A stretch of DNA of 64,000 bases, from NCBI RefSeq assembly GCF_003344785.1, contig NZ_QPMK01000002.1, forward strand, positions 343,758 through 407,757. Direction: 5' to 3'. This document shows positions 36,701 to 44,388 of this stretch, one piece after another (the stretch's first letter is position 1; each line of letters begins with the position of its first letter). The position numbers and the translations under genes are program-made. The notes below the pieces were generated by a model that ran no database searches, was not told where the DNA came from, and saw only the letters and a list, made by a program, of their open reading frames with translations. Source of the stretch: Thalassococcus profundi (GTDB lineage: Bacteria; Pseudomonadota; Alphaproteobacteria; Rhodobacterales; Rhodobacteraceae).

Positions 36701-39306
36701 CCGCCCGCGTAGATGTCCGAGGCCGAGGCCAGCCGCAGGTCGGCAGAGGTCAGCGTGAGCCCGCCCGTCGCAGTCTGGATCTTGCCGTTCAGCGTCAGCG
36801 CATCGCCGCCGGTGATGGCGATGTTGCCACCTGCGGCGATCTGGCCGGAAAAGCTCAGGTTCGCGGCGTTCAGCGTCACCGCGCGGCCGGCGATCAGCGC
36901 CTGCGTCGGGTCGTTGGCCTGCAGTCCGGCCACCAGAACGCCATCGGTGCCCATGGTGATGCTCGACGCCGCGTCGCGCCCGGTGATGCTGATACTACCC
37001 GCCGTGGCGAACAGGCCGTCATTGCGGAAGGCGTTGATGTTGCCGCTGCGGGTGAAGTTCGAGGTCAGCAGGATGCGGCCCGAGTTCAGCACCGACGCGC
37101 TGTTGATGGCGCCCGTCAGCGCCCGCACCTGCGCGGCGGCGCCGATGTTATCGAAGGCGCCGCCGTTCACGGTCAGCGTGGTGTCCGCCATCAGCTCGCC
37201 GCGGTTCTCGACATAGCCCGCAGAGGTCAGCGACGCGGTGAGATAGCTGCCGATGCTGCCGCGGTTGATCACCGATACCGCGCCGTTCAGCGCGATGTTG
37301 CGCGCCGACACCAGCGTGCCGTCGTTGGTGATGCGGTCGCCGGTGGCGGTCAGCGCCACTTCGCCGGTGATCGACCCGGCGTTGGTGAAGGTGGGCGTGT
37401 TGGCAATGAAACTGCCGGTCGTGCCGATCAGGCCATTGTTGGTGAACGCGCTGCTGGCCGTGACTTGCAACAGCGACGTCAGCCGCATGTCGCCGGTGCC
37501 CAGCGACAGGATCGTCGGCGCGGTGAGGTACGCCCGCAGCGCCTGCACGGCGCCGGCGTTCTCGATCTTCGTACCGGCGGTGACACGCAGGTCGCCCTCG
37601 ACGGCTATGACCCCGCGGTTGACGAAATCGCCGGTGGTGGTCAGCGTCACCGCCTTGGACAGCACCGCGCCCGTCTCGGTGTTGAGGAAGCTCGCCAGCG
37701 ACCCGGTGATCGCGTTCACGCCGCTCAGCACACCGCGGTTCTCGACCGCGCGCCCGTTCGGCAGGACCAGTGACGCGGCTTCGATGATGCCGGTCAGATC
37801 GTTGATCAGCGCGCCGCCATAGGTGACGCTGGCGCTGGTGTAGTTGCGCAGGTCCGCGCCGTTGCGGAATGCCCCCGCCGCCGTCACCACAAGGGTCGAC
37901 GTGTCCGCTTCGGTCAGGCCGGCAACCACGACGTCACTGCCAAGGTAGAAGCCCTGGGTGTCCACGGTGACGTTGTTGCGGGTGAAGATCGCGCTGTCTT
38001 CGATCCCGGTCTCCGCGCCGCTGCCGGTCACGCTGAATCGGTCCGCAACGATGGTCGCGCCGCTCACCGATGCCGCCCCTGCCGCCGTGGCCGTGACGGC
38101 GCCCGCCGCCGCGACCGACCCGCCGAAGCTCAGCGTGCCGCGCGTCGCGGTGACCGTCACCCCGGCGCCCGACTGGATGTCACCGCCGAAGCTCAGCCCG
38201 CCATGTGACGATCCGATGGTGATCCCGGTCGCGCCGAACAGACCCGAAGTCGCGTCGGTCGTAACGCCGTTGCGGCCGGTCAGGGTCACAGCCGCGCTCG
38301 AAGAGGATACGTCGCGCTCGACCGTCACCGTTCCGGAATCCGACCGCAGAGACACCGCGCCCTGCGACGACGCAGACCGCACCGACACGTCGCCCGGCGC
38401 CTGCACGGACAGGCCCTGCGCCCCGGCGGTCAGCGCGCCCCGGCTGCGCACGCCCAGACCGGTTTCGTTGCCGACAACGGTGATCCGGCCCGCCTCCATC
38501 GCGCCGAATGCGGTCGCATCGACGCCATAGCTCGTGCCCGCGGCCCCGGCGGGCGCCAGCGTGCCGATGCGCGCGGCATTGGTCGCGTCCCAGCTCAGCC
38601 CGCCCGACTGCACGTTGAGCGTGCCGGCCGAAGTCACCTTGCCGTCGATCACCACCGTCCGGCCGATCAGGTTCACCTGTCCGACGCCCGTGGCCGCGCC
38701 GTTCAGGCCGTTCCGCCCGATGGTCACGGCACCCCTTGTCACGTCCAGCCGAACCGAGCCGCCATCGACCACCGGCTGCCCGGTCGACAGCGTCACGGCG
38801 CCCGCGTTGATGAACGAACAGCCGTTGCACGACATGCCGTTCGGGTTGGCGACAATGACATGTGCCGTGGTGCCCGCAACCTCGATGCGCCCGTTGAGCG
38901 ACGAGCCCGAGGTCGAGCGCACTTCGTTCAGGATCGTCGTCGCCGGCGTGCCGGCCAAGTTGGCGTTGCCCGCGATGGTGCCCGCGACCTGCGTGCTGCG
39001 GCTGCCGGTGCTGTTGTTCAGCACGACACCCGAAGAGGTGACGTCGAATCGGGTGTACTGGTTGACCGATACGCCGCCGCTGTTCGGGCGCGCCACATCC
39101 ACAACCTGGGGGCGAGTTGTCCTTTGCATCGTCGGCGCGAAGCCGACATTTCCGCTGGGGTCGATCACCACCTCTTGCGCAGAGGCCGCGGTCAGGAACG
39201 CCGGCTCGAGCGCGAGGATGATGCAGAGCGCAATCTTGCCTGATTTTTGTGCAAATGATTCGGTGATTCGGGGCCGATTCTTCAGAATCAACTTGAAACC
39301 CCGCAT
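30703..39306 (-). CDS. cdiA: CdiA-like filamentous haemagglutinin with C-terminal restriction-endonuclease-fold toxin (Tox-REase-5 type)
   Basis: 2,867 residues. A long signal peptide (about 1-43, ending AASAQE) precedes the two-partner-secretion domain, with NQYTRFDV and VANPNGMSCNGCSFINAG (the NPNG motif needed for TpsB recognition). About 1,900 residues of degenerate filamentous-haemagglutinin repeats follow; an FHA-2-like KRSWFGLKKTYTTTTYD lies near residue 1985. Around 2300-2530 is a hydrophobic alanine/glycine-rich pre-toxin region with NNYLTHLD near 2530, perhaps the local equivalent of the VENN boundary. The last ~100 residues (GQTYFVGNVRFDSFDPSIG, LLEAKADY near 2797, ARQLSVAGNTPVVWYVQ) match a PD-(D/E)XK nuclease with the EAK catalytic pair. 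The start at 39306 has GGAG 7 bases upstream. Presumed function: contact-dependent growth inhibition by delivering a DNase. Confidence 0.88.
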   Translation of the reverse strand: MRGFKLILKNRPRITESFAQKSGKIALCIILALEPAFLTAASAQEVVIDPSGNVGFAPTMQRTTRPQVVDVARPNSGGVSVNQYTRFDVTSSGVVLNNSTGSRSTQVAGTIAGNANLAGTPATTILNEVRSTSGSSLNGRIEVAGTTAHVIVANPNGMSCNGCSFINAGAVTLSTGQPVVDGGSVRLDVTRGAVTIGRNGLNGAATGVGQVNLIGRTVVIDGKVTSAGTLNVQSGGLSWDATNAARIGTLAPAGAAGTSYGVDATAFGAMEAGRITVVGNETGLGVRSRGALTAGAQGLSVQAPGDVSVRSASSQGAVSLRSDSGTVTVERDVSSSSAAVTLTGRNGVTTDATSGLFGATGITIGSSHGGLSFGGDIQSGAGVTVTATRGTLSFGGSVAAAGAVTATAAGAASVSGATIVADRFSVTGSGAETGIEDSAIFTRNNVTVDTQGFYLGSDVVVAGLTEADTSTLVVTAAGAFRNGADLRNYTSASVTYGGALINDLTGIIEAASLVLPNGRAVENRGVLSGVNAITGSLASFLNTETGAVLSKAVTLTTTGDFVNRGVIAVEGDLRVTAGTKIENAGAVQALRAYLTAPTILSLGTGDMRLTSLLQVTASSAFTNNGLIGTTGSFIANTPTFTNAGSITGEVALTATGDRITNDGTLVSARNIALNGAVSVINRGSIGSYLTASLTSAGYVENRGELMADTTLTVNGGAFDNIGAAAQVRALTGAINSASVLNSGRILLTSNFTRSGNINAFRNDGLFATAGSISITGRDAASSITMGTDGVLVAGLQANDPTQALIAGRAVTLNAANLSFSGQIAAGGNIAITGGDALTLNGKIQTATGGLTLTSADLRLASASDIYAGGNSVFNAATRLRNEGKLVIGGRLDLLSTAGSLTNSGGMVIGSTYRFDIAGAFSNTGTFASEGGTTINAGSISSTGALQSRSAMVLNSAAGLTLGGSIVAKNTVALNAAGTVQTLAGSQLSATRLNVTGTSFISRGNIALTGTSRNDWLVSDLVQTFGLTHAAGALKIDANRLTTQAGSLLSSNGSITATMIPSASTGVIGSISHSGVMTGSAITLSGTTVSGGTASQITATGALNATATAAVNLFGETSAATMALNGASVELRGRVFADLMTLTASGAITTRDGVYARDRLTATAGGSFINLGYLEAVNKLAVTANAFDNRAGAEARSNDIAVTTDAWASNAGKMFGARDISFNAGTNVTNVAGGSIDAGSLGVTAAGNFTNSGTIDVFGFFGNVTGSSTNNSVLRATTYLGLTGGAFTNAAAATLWSDNHIYIRSTGAVRNFATTVVHAKALDIRAASFENTGQLRAREVINIADITGTVTNSGVLYAPVIAVVAGGSLSNSGTIGQTSNTSLPRATLVNLASGSWIDNDGAVRSAELRLQGTGHVTIGATGVVQATNLAALTSANAGVTNLGTLSAKDIQIVAANGVDNQGSAVATAGLNIEAGRLLNRSLNGSAGRLQGVRVAIEALTDGISNTGTITGTTEIGLRARAGDVYNNGTLSSPKIGIVSDTGNVWLPANITTSGSLIAQGRAVGVEGSITATNAITLVSTAYNVTAHGVMATRTLVIEAAQDLRTTAGRLRGSVVTQVIADDIERTDIAETNRKLGAITGAAGDVHVQLRTGSLGTYTPDDTSGYEVANFDTTGSVALISKNGSAYLRGTIKADKDILISAKGTTGLRSATLDAGGLLHLYGGGYVKNYGSLNYTAGNTVQIEQGQGWFYTDDWLKRTVDHNLVVFAKRIVVNSDHRFVNRDVVFRASENIAQRDRVISARGLTYSAGGDILVEFDPNDWREANPNAVDNGDWLDIATAGLRGRTLQAQTRGMTIYADGDIRLTSGKIHTEGDLNITAQGNILSEPIYLESYEDSRPAYMGWSFDPDYKAVLPGHSQSKVVLTEFRAYENMLSAKGSVAINAGRDIDLIGSRVTAVDGNLSIYSNAGTITMAAAPGFWMYNHQTTTVKRSWFGLKKTYTTTTYDAYKDIYKRTQLNAANGTISVVSRAPRGTGFERIISAGTEMSANNVRLSTLPASGSTTLGGSITLGSYAERNDVSTRTRSKSSFIGITYRNRTNSSARTALLNTGNDLLADDIIDISSGNNLTIQGGSLAGQRINISAVGNLNIMALINSTRVSNYSERQNLVTITTIQEGFDRQTAQFPQISSPNPITFNIGGSVHISGQEGASLNAQLLTVIGSRTFGTALAPINTAAATSGLAAQAQVINTDYTRALALPGAANGAQYAYLDTLVDQYGATYDTIQLRDHSWYDKQVRLTPAFQALLSVSVGYMTGGLGLTVFQQAALNSLITGGIEGAITGQLDPGVVLRNALLAGTSAYVTNVITSNFQIGTQLGLSDASPFANDLRGSFSPQAIVNRAGDRIVAAVVDNAVFGRPVFDGLDSVGRTFLVTEAMSVAQFGIGELGMGQESFEGSLQHILLHGGLGCVAIQLMNGTCASGFFAGASQAVLAGSSLSIEEKQRLAPLAGAAAGFLFADGKSIGVSYGATIAQTGIVNNYLTHLDVIELKTDLARCRQQNGGRCEGAARDAIIQKFRDRSAQNDFLLVNECTRSLECVNERLSNVATTASGVWSDVDMVVRHQLLNVIEPSSYVNAHIVRLPQILEIQNDFAAANCGGVWNDTCAARLEASTIETMILAASVAAGAGLTVVAVRAIVTRGAALCVRSASCWAGFLGREVSTEVLAEVSAGGFTAVGGVNLAENVATAVTRQYAGLGAFRPVNESMSAAARSYQDAIPGAISGQTYFVGNVRFDSFDPSIGLLEAKADYSFMFEASGALKSWAQSSYSDMLDQAARQLSVAGNTPVVWYVQTPALRAQLSQDFNRLGLNIELRQ

Positions 39307-39340
39307 CACGCCACTCCAGCCCACAGGATTAGGATGAACG

Positions 39341-39369
39341 TCGATACGCCCGCGACGATATTCCGGCAA
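39341..39369 (-). promoter_or_regulatory. Candidate promoter for cdiA
   Basis: On the minus strand TTGCCG (39364-39369) and TATCGA (39341-39346) are separated by exactly 17 bases, about 35 bases ahead of the cdiA ATG. Match to the housekeeping consensus is moderate. It lies in the 181-base divergent gap shared with the Sel1-TpsA-TpsB operon. Confidence 0.35.
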
Positions 39370-39421
39370 GATGCATTTTTATCGCCGTTTCACAGGGTTT
39401 TGAGGCACCCATACAAAACCG

Positions 39422-39449
39422 TTGCGTGGTATTGAAACAGGTCTATACG
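39422..39449 (+). promoter_or_regulatory. Candidate promoter for the Sel1-TpsA-TpsB operon
   Basis: TTGCGT (39422-39427) and TATACG (39444-39449) are spaced by 16 bases, 38 bases before the ATG of the Sel1-repeat gene. Only a consensus-style match; not tested. Confidence 0.35.
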
Positions 39450-39487
39450 CGGCGCTCGATTGGGCGCTGTGTCGAAAGGATTCTGCC

Positions 39488-40342
39488 ATGTCCCGGACTT
39501 CCCTGCTGCTGGCAACGGCGGCGTTTTATCTGCTTACTTTTTCAGCACATGCCGCTGTCGAGGAGGGTCTCGCGGCGCTCGAACAAGGCGACCTGGAAAC
39601 CGCCGCGCGGGAATTCCAGCAATCTTTCAAAGCCGGTGACGCCGATGGCGCGTTCTACCTGGGGAGGATGTACGAGCTGGGTCTCGGCACCGATCCGGAC
39701 CTCCCGCGCGCCGCGGATCTGTTCCGCGTGGCGGCCGAGGCCGACAGCGCGCTGGCGCAGAATCGGCTGGGTCTCATGTACCTCGACGGACAGTCGGTGA
39801 TTCGCGACTTCGAGAAGGGCGCGGAACTTGTCTGCCAGGCCGCCGCCCAGGACGAAGAGAACGGTCTGTTCAACTGCGGCGTCGTGCTGCTCGATGGTCG
39901 CGGCATGGAAGCCGACCCGGCCCGCGCCCGCGACATGTGGTCGAAGGCCGCCGACCTTGGCCACATCGCCGCCGCCAACCTGCTGGGCATGGCCTACAAG
40001 ACCGGCGAAGGTGTAGAGGCCGATGCCGCCACCGCCTACGGCTACTTTGCCAGAACCGCCGAAGAGGGCAACCCGGTCGGCCTTTACGAAACCGCGCTGG
40101 CGCTCGACGCGGGCAAGGGCATCGAGGCGGACAAGGTCCGGGCCTATGCCCATGCCAACATCGCCGCAGCGCTGCAGCATCCGGATGCCCCTGCCCTGCG
40201 CGACCGCATCGAGGCCGAGCTGAGCGTTGACGAAGTGTCCCGCGGTCAGCAGATCGCCCGCGACTGGATCGCCGCCAGCGAAGCCAAGGCCGTAGCGCAG
40301 GCCGAGGCGCCGGCCCCGACCGCTCAGACCGAAAGCAACTGA
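39488..40342 (+). CDS. Exported Sel1-repeat (TPR-like) protein
   Basis: 284 residues. Signal peptide MSRTSLLLATAAFYLLTFSAHAA, then about five Sel1-type repeats from residue 27 to 210: GAFYLGRMYELGLGTDPD, ALAQNRLGLMYLDGQS, GLFNCGVVLLDGRGMEAD, AAANLLGMAYKTGEGVEAD, GLYETALALDAGKGIEAD. Sel1 repeats are helical protein-binding scaffolds. The ATG at 39488 has AAAGGA 11 bases upstream. It is first in an operon with the small TpsA and TpsB (3-base gaps) and divergent from cdiA, which suggests a periplasmic helper of two-partner secretion; that role is inferred. Confidence 0.85.
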   Translation: MSRTSLLLATAAFYLLTFSAHAAVEEGLAALEQGDLETAAREFQQSFKAGDADGAFYLGRMYELGLGTDPDLPRAADLFRVAAEADSALAQNRLGLMYLDGQSVIRDFEKGAELVCQAAAQDEENGLFNCGVVLLDGRGMEADPARARDMWSKAADLGHIAAANLLGMAYKTGEGVEADAATAYGYFARTAEEGNPVGLYETALALDAGKGIEADKVRAYAHANIAAALQHPDAPALRDRIEAELSVDEVSRGQQIARDWIAASEAKAVAQAEAPAPTAQTESN

Positions 40343-40345
40343 GCC

Positions 40346-42589
40346 GTGCGCGCTCTGCCAGCCCTGTCCCTGGCGCTGGCAACGGCGCTGTGTGCCGCCG
40401 GTCCGCTGGCGGCGCAGATCGTCGTCGACGGCACGACCGACACCGTCGTCACCCTGGGCGCGGGCGGCGAGGTCAACGTGCGCGTCGCGCCTCCGGCGGC
40501 GGGCGGGCTGAGCCACAACCGCTATGACAGCTTCAGCGTGCCCAAGGCCGGCGCGGTGCTGGACAACCGCACCGCCGCCGCCCGGACCATCCTCAACGAG
40601 GTCACCGGAAGCGCCCCGTCGCGGATCGAAGGCGCGCTGCGCGTCGAGGGCCAGCTGGCGCATGTGGTTGTCGCCAACCCCAACGGCATCACCATCGACG
40701 GCGGGCGTTTCGTCAACACCGGGCGCGTCGCGCTGACCACCGGGCCGCTGACCTTCGAGGACCGGCAGATCGCGCCGGGCATCTTCCAGCGCAACGCCGT
40801 GACAACCGTGCGAGGCGGTACGATCGTGATCGAGGGGGGCGGGCTCTCGGGCCAGATGGATGCGCTCGACCTCATCGCCGAGAAGATCCGCGTCGGTGGC
40901 CCGGTCGAGGTCGCGGGCGACACCGGCGCGCTGGCCCTGACCGGCGGCTGGTCCGTAACCGAGTTCAACAGCGCCATCCTGCCCGGCAACACCTCGGCGC
41001 TGTGGTCGAGCCCCAGCGCGCTCGACGGCGGACCGGAGGGGGTGATGGTGGAGGTTCTGCGCCCGGGCGTTCTGGGCGCCAACCGTATCGGCATCGCCGT
41101 GACGGGTGCGGGCGCCGGTGTGCGCATGGCCGGTGGCGCGCAGGCCGGGCGCGACGGCTTTCGGCTCTCCGCCAGCGGCGACGTCCTGCTTGACGGCGCC
41201 CGGATCGCAAGCACCGGCGACGCCGTTGTCACGGGCCGCTCCGTCACGGTCTCCGCAACCGATGTGCAGGCGGCGGGCCTGTCGGTCGATGCGGCAGAGA
41301 GGCTGGACATCGACACAGGCGTGACCCTGTCGGCAGAGGCCGCGCTTCTCTTGACGTCGGGCGGCGCGCTGAACCTGTCGCAGGCGACCCTGCGCAGCGA
41401 CAACGCGCTGCTCTTCGACAGTGCCGGGCCGATGACCCTTTCCAGCAGCAGCCTGCGTGCGGCGGGGCACCTCACGGGTGCGGCCTCGGCCATCACCTTG
41501 CAGACGGGATCGGAACTCGTGGCCGAAAACGGCGCGCTTATTGCCACCACGCGGGCCGGAAACTTCACCAACCTGGGGAGCCTCGTCCAGGGCGGACAAA
41601 AGGCCGAAGGGCTTGCGGACGCCGCCGGCACGCTCTCCGACGGGGCGGTGACGCTCAACGTGGCCGGGGACCTGCGCAACGTCACAGCCACCGGCACCGA
41701 TGCGCCGCTGGCGATTCTCTTCGGCGCTGCCGGTGACCTGTCGCTGACTGGCGCCGGAAACCTTGCCAACCTCGGCGGGCGACTCGTCGCGAATGGCGAC
41801 GTGCGGCTGCGCTTCGGCGGCGATCTCGACAATGCCGCGGGCGCGGACCTGCCCGCGCCACAGCCGGTGCAGATGCGCAAGGGCAAGGGCAAGCGCAGCT
41901 GGTGGGCCTTCTGGATGCGCCGCCCGACCACCTACCGGCTGAGTTTCACCGGCCTGCCCGAAAGCCACGTCCGCGCCGCGGGCATCACCGCGCAGGGCGC
42001 CGTCGACCTGCGCCTTGCCGGAGATCTGCGCGTGCAGGGCGCCGACATCAACGCCAATGGCGGCGATATCGCGATCAGCGCCGCGTCTGTGACGGTGGCG
42101 TCGGTCGCCACAGGAGCGCTCGATGCGCGCCAGACCTGCGGCTTTACCTGCCGTGGCAAGGCGTCGGGCCAGGTGCAAAGTCTTGGCGGGCAGATCAACG
42201 CCGCGGGCGCGATCGACATCGCCACCACCGGCGCGCTGATCCTTCGGGGCGGCAGCCTCTATGCGCTGAGCACGGTCGCCGCGACGGCGGACCGCGTTCT
42301 TCTGGCCGCGCGGCAGCTGCCGATGGCGGTGCGCCGCCCCGACGGCATCCACGCGCTGTGGTCCGGCGGCACGATCTGGGCTTACCTGCGCGACCTTGGC
42401 GGCACCGTGACCTCGGGCGCCGGCGACGTGACCCTTGCCGCACCGGTCACGCTCGAGGGGGGCGCCGTGGCCGCTTCGGGCAGCGTCACCACCGGCCCGC
42501 AGGAGGTCTTGCGCAGGCCCGGTATTCAGACGCTGATCGCGGGCCGCGAAATAGGCCTCTTCCGCGACCTGCCGGGCGTGGGCCAGTAG
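40346..42589 (+). CDS. Short two-partner-secretion exoprotein (TpsA, filamentous haemagglutinin N-terminal domain)
   Basis: 747 residues from a GTG three bases after the Sel1 stop; no ATG fits better, and the signal peptide (ALPALSLALATALCAAGPLAAQ) begins immediately. The TPS domain is clear: SHNRYDSFSVPKAGAVLDN, ILNEVTGS, VVVANPNGITIDGGRFVNTG. Short beta-helix repeats follow, then a basic aromatic segment KRSWWAFWMRRPTTYRLSF near residue 511 that resembles the KRSWFGLKKTY segment of the neighbouring CdiA, and a cysteine pair CGFTC near 597. There is no long repeat region, pre-toxin or toxin domain. Substrate of the adjacent TpsB; could be an adhesin or a processing partner. Confidence 0.85.
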   Translation: MRALPALSLALATALCAAGPLAAQIVVDGTTDTVVTLGAGGEVNVRVAPPAAGGLSHNRYDSFSVPKAGAVLDNRTAAARTILNEVTGSAPSRIEGALRVEGQLAHVVVANPNGITIDGGRFVNTGRVALTTGPLTFEDRQIAPGIFQRNAVTTVRGGTIVIEGGGLSGQMDALDLIAEKIRVGGPVEVAGDTGALALTGGWSVTEFNSAILPGNTSALWSSPSALDGGPEGVMVEVLRPGVLGANRIGIAVTGAGAGVRMAGGAQAGRDGFRLSASGDVLLDGARIASTGDAVVTGRSVTVSATDVQAAGLSVDAAERLDIDTGVTLSAEAALLLTSGGALNLSQATLRSDNALLFDSAGPMTLSSSSLRAAGHLTGAASAITLQTGSELVAENGALIATTRAGNFTNLGSLVQGGQKAEGLADAAGTLSDGAVTLNVAGDLRNVTATGTDAPLAILFGAAGDLSLTGAGNLANLGGRLVANGDVRLRFGGDLDNAAGADLPAPQPVQMRKGKGKRSWWAFWMRRPTTYRLSFTGLPESHVRAAGITAQGAVDLRLAGDLRVQGADINANGGDIAISAASVTVASVATGALDARQTCGFTCRGKASGQVQSLGGQINAAGAIDIATTGALILRGGSLYALSTVAATADRVLLAARQLPMAVRRPDGIHALWSGGTIWAYLRDLGGTVTSGAGDVTLAAPVTLEGGAVAASGSVTTGPQEVLRRPGIQTLIAGREIGLFRDLPGVGQ

Positions 42590-42592
42590 CCG

Positions 42593-44275
42593 ATGCGCCG
42601 CTGTCACGCCGCCACGCTGGCCACGCTCATCACCCTCGCCGCGCAGGGCGCACAGGCGCAGGACATCCCCGCCGACCCGCTGCTCGAGGCGCGGCGGATC
42701 GAGGCGCTCGAGGCGCGGACCAACGCGCTTGGCAGTTTCACCCAGCAGGGCGGCGTGCCCGACCCCGGCGCGCCGCAGGCCCGCAGCGGCCCCTGTTTCG
42801 ACGTGCAGAGCGTCACCGTCACCGGCGTCACCGCCCTGTCGCAGGATCGGATCGACGCGCTGATGGCGGGCTACGTGCCCGCCTGCCTGCAGGGCGCGGA
42901 CATCCAGGGGATGATGCGTGACATCGACCGCGCCTATGGCGAAGAAGGGCTGATCACCACCAAGACCTACATTCCGCCGCAGAACCTTGCCGAAGGCACG
43001 CTGACGCTCGACGTGCTCGAAGGCCGGATCGAGGGCCTGTTCCTTGTCGGCCCCGAGGGCGAGATCACTGGCGCACGGGCCAAACGTCTGCTTGGCACCG
43101 CCTTCCCGGAGGCTGCGCCCGGCGACCTCTTCGACCTGCGCGGGTTCGAGCAGGGTTTGGACCAGATGAACCGGCTGACCTCGGTCGATGCCAAGCTGCA
43201 GTTGCAGCCGGGCGACACGCCCGGCGGGTCCTTCGTCATCGTCGAGCGCGCCCAGGCCGACCGCTTCCGCGGCCGCGCACAGTTCGACACGCTGGGGTCG
43301 GACGTGAACGGGCGCCTGCGGGTCACCCTGGGCGTCGAACTGGACGACGCGCTGGGGCTCAACGACGCCTGGGCCGCATCGCTGTCGGGCACCGCCAACA
43401 GCAACGCGATCAGCCTGTCGGGCTCGGTGCCTTACGGCCGCTGGACCTTCGGCCTCGATCTCTCCGCGTCGGAATACCTGACGCCCCTGTCGCCGGTGTC
43501 GGAGCTGTTCGGCACCGCCAGCACGGCAGAGCTCTCGGCGGGCTACATGCTGCACCGCGGCCAGTTCTCGACCACCAGCGCCCGCGCCCGGCTGGCTGTG
43601 CGCGATTCGGAGCGGTTCGTGAACAATGCGCAGCTGATCCCGCTGCGGCTGTCGACCCTGCAGCTGGGCCTGGAACGCCTGCAGCTGAGCGAGACGGCGC
43701 GCAATTCCTTCGATGGCACGCTGACCCTTGGCCTGCCCTGGTTCGACGCCACCCGCGACCCCGATGCGCCGTTGCCCGACGAACCGCGCGCACAGTTCCT
43801 GAGCCTCGGCTTCGGCTGGCAGCGGCAGGGCGCGCTGGGGTCCGCCGGCACGCTGGTTACCGACCTGCGCGGGCAATTCAGCCCGGTGCCGCTCTACGGA
43901 GTAGAGCAGCTGGCGCTCGGCTCCTATTCCACCATACGCGGCTACGATGCGCCCGTCGCCATCGGCGACAGCGGTATCTACCTGCGCAGCGACCTGTACC
44001 TTTCGCCGGAGCTCTGGACCCGGGCGTTGCCGGTCTTCGAACGCTCCGAGATCCTGGCGCGGATCCAGCCGCATGTCTTCGCGGATTTCGGCGTGACTCA
44101 CGACCGCGCCGGCGACCGGACGCAGCGCGCCGCCGGTATCGGCGCGGGCCTGTCGTGGGATTTTTGGCGCTTCAACGCCACGGCGCTGGTGGCCCTGCCG
44201 CTGGTGGACGACCGGAACCGCTGGGACCGCGGCGCGCCGCTGGTGCAGGTGCGGCTGGACACCAAGCTCTGGTAA
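42593..44275 (+). CDS. TpsB outer-membrane transporter (FhaC/ShlB/CdiB family)
   Basis: 560 residues. Signal peptide (TLITLAAQGAQAQ), a short N-terminal plug-helix region, then POTRA domains (CFDVQSVTVTGVTALSQ near 67; PGDLFDLRGFEQGLDQMNRL near 180) and a 16-strand-type beta barrel. The conserved loop motif appears as STIRGYDAP near residue 447, and the chain ends in alternating hydrophobic residues with a terminal tryptophan. It exports TpsA proteins across the outer membrane. It is the only TpsB in the window, so it may serve both the short TpsA and the divergent CdiA. The start is 3 bases after the TpsA stop. Confidence 0.93.
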   Translation: MRRCHAATLATLITLAAQGAQAQDIPADPLLEARRIEALEARTNALGSFTQQGGVPDPGAPQARSGPCFDVQSVTVTGVTALSQDRIDALMAGYVPACLQGADIQGMMRDIDRAYGEEGLITTKTYIPPQNLAEGTLTLDVLEGRIEGLFLVGPEGEITGARAKRLLGTAFPEAAPGDLFDLRGFEQGLDQMNRLTSVDAKLQLQPGDTPGGSFVIVERAQADRFRGRAQFDTLGSDVNGRLRVTLGVELDDALGLNDAWAASLSGTANSNAISLSGSVPYGRWTFGLDLSASEYLTPLSPVSELFGTASTAELSAGYMLHRGQFSTTSARARLAVRDSERFVNNAQLIPLRLSTLQLGLERLQLSETARNSFDGTLTLGLPWFDATRDPDAPLPDEPRAQFLSLGFGWQRQGALGSAGTLVTDLRGQFSPVPLYGVEQLALGSYSTIRGYDAPVAIGDSGIYLRSDLYLSPELWTRALPVFERSEILARIQPHVFADFGVTHDRAGDRTQRAAGIGAGLSWDFWRFNATALVALPLVDDRNRWDRGAPLVQVRLDTKLW

Positions 44276-44388
44276 AGCCGGTCTTCGGGAAGACTTCTCG
44301 AATGTTAGCAAGGGCGCCGTCACCGAACCGGCTTCCAATGTGGCCTGCAACGCTTATCTATGACGCAAAGCCAAGGGAGGACCGCGCC

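Noticed and set aside
32452-37773. A 1,773-codon plus-strand open frame opposite cdiA
   Set aside because: It is antisense to the CdiA repeats, whose domains are clear. The translation is Arg/Gly/Asp/Val-rich with no motif, as expected from the complement of GC-rich third positions.
30703-39306. A tandem-repeat or CRISPR-like array in the repetitive region
   Set aside because: The repeats are degenerate protein-level beta-helix repeats with no constant spacer or conserved DNA unit.
44281-44294. Terminator after tpsB
   Set aside because: The GTCTTC/GAAGAC hairpin has only a two-base loop and no T run; too weak to call.
39542-44350. A 1,602-codon minus-strand open frame opposite the Sel1-TpsA-TpsB genes
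   Set aside because: It spans three recognised genes and has no domain; composition shadow.
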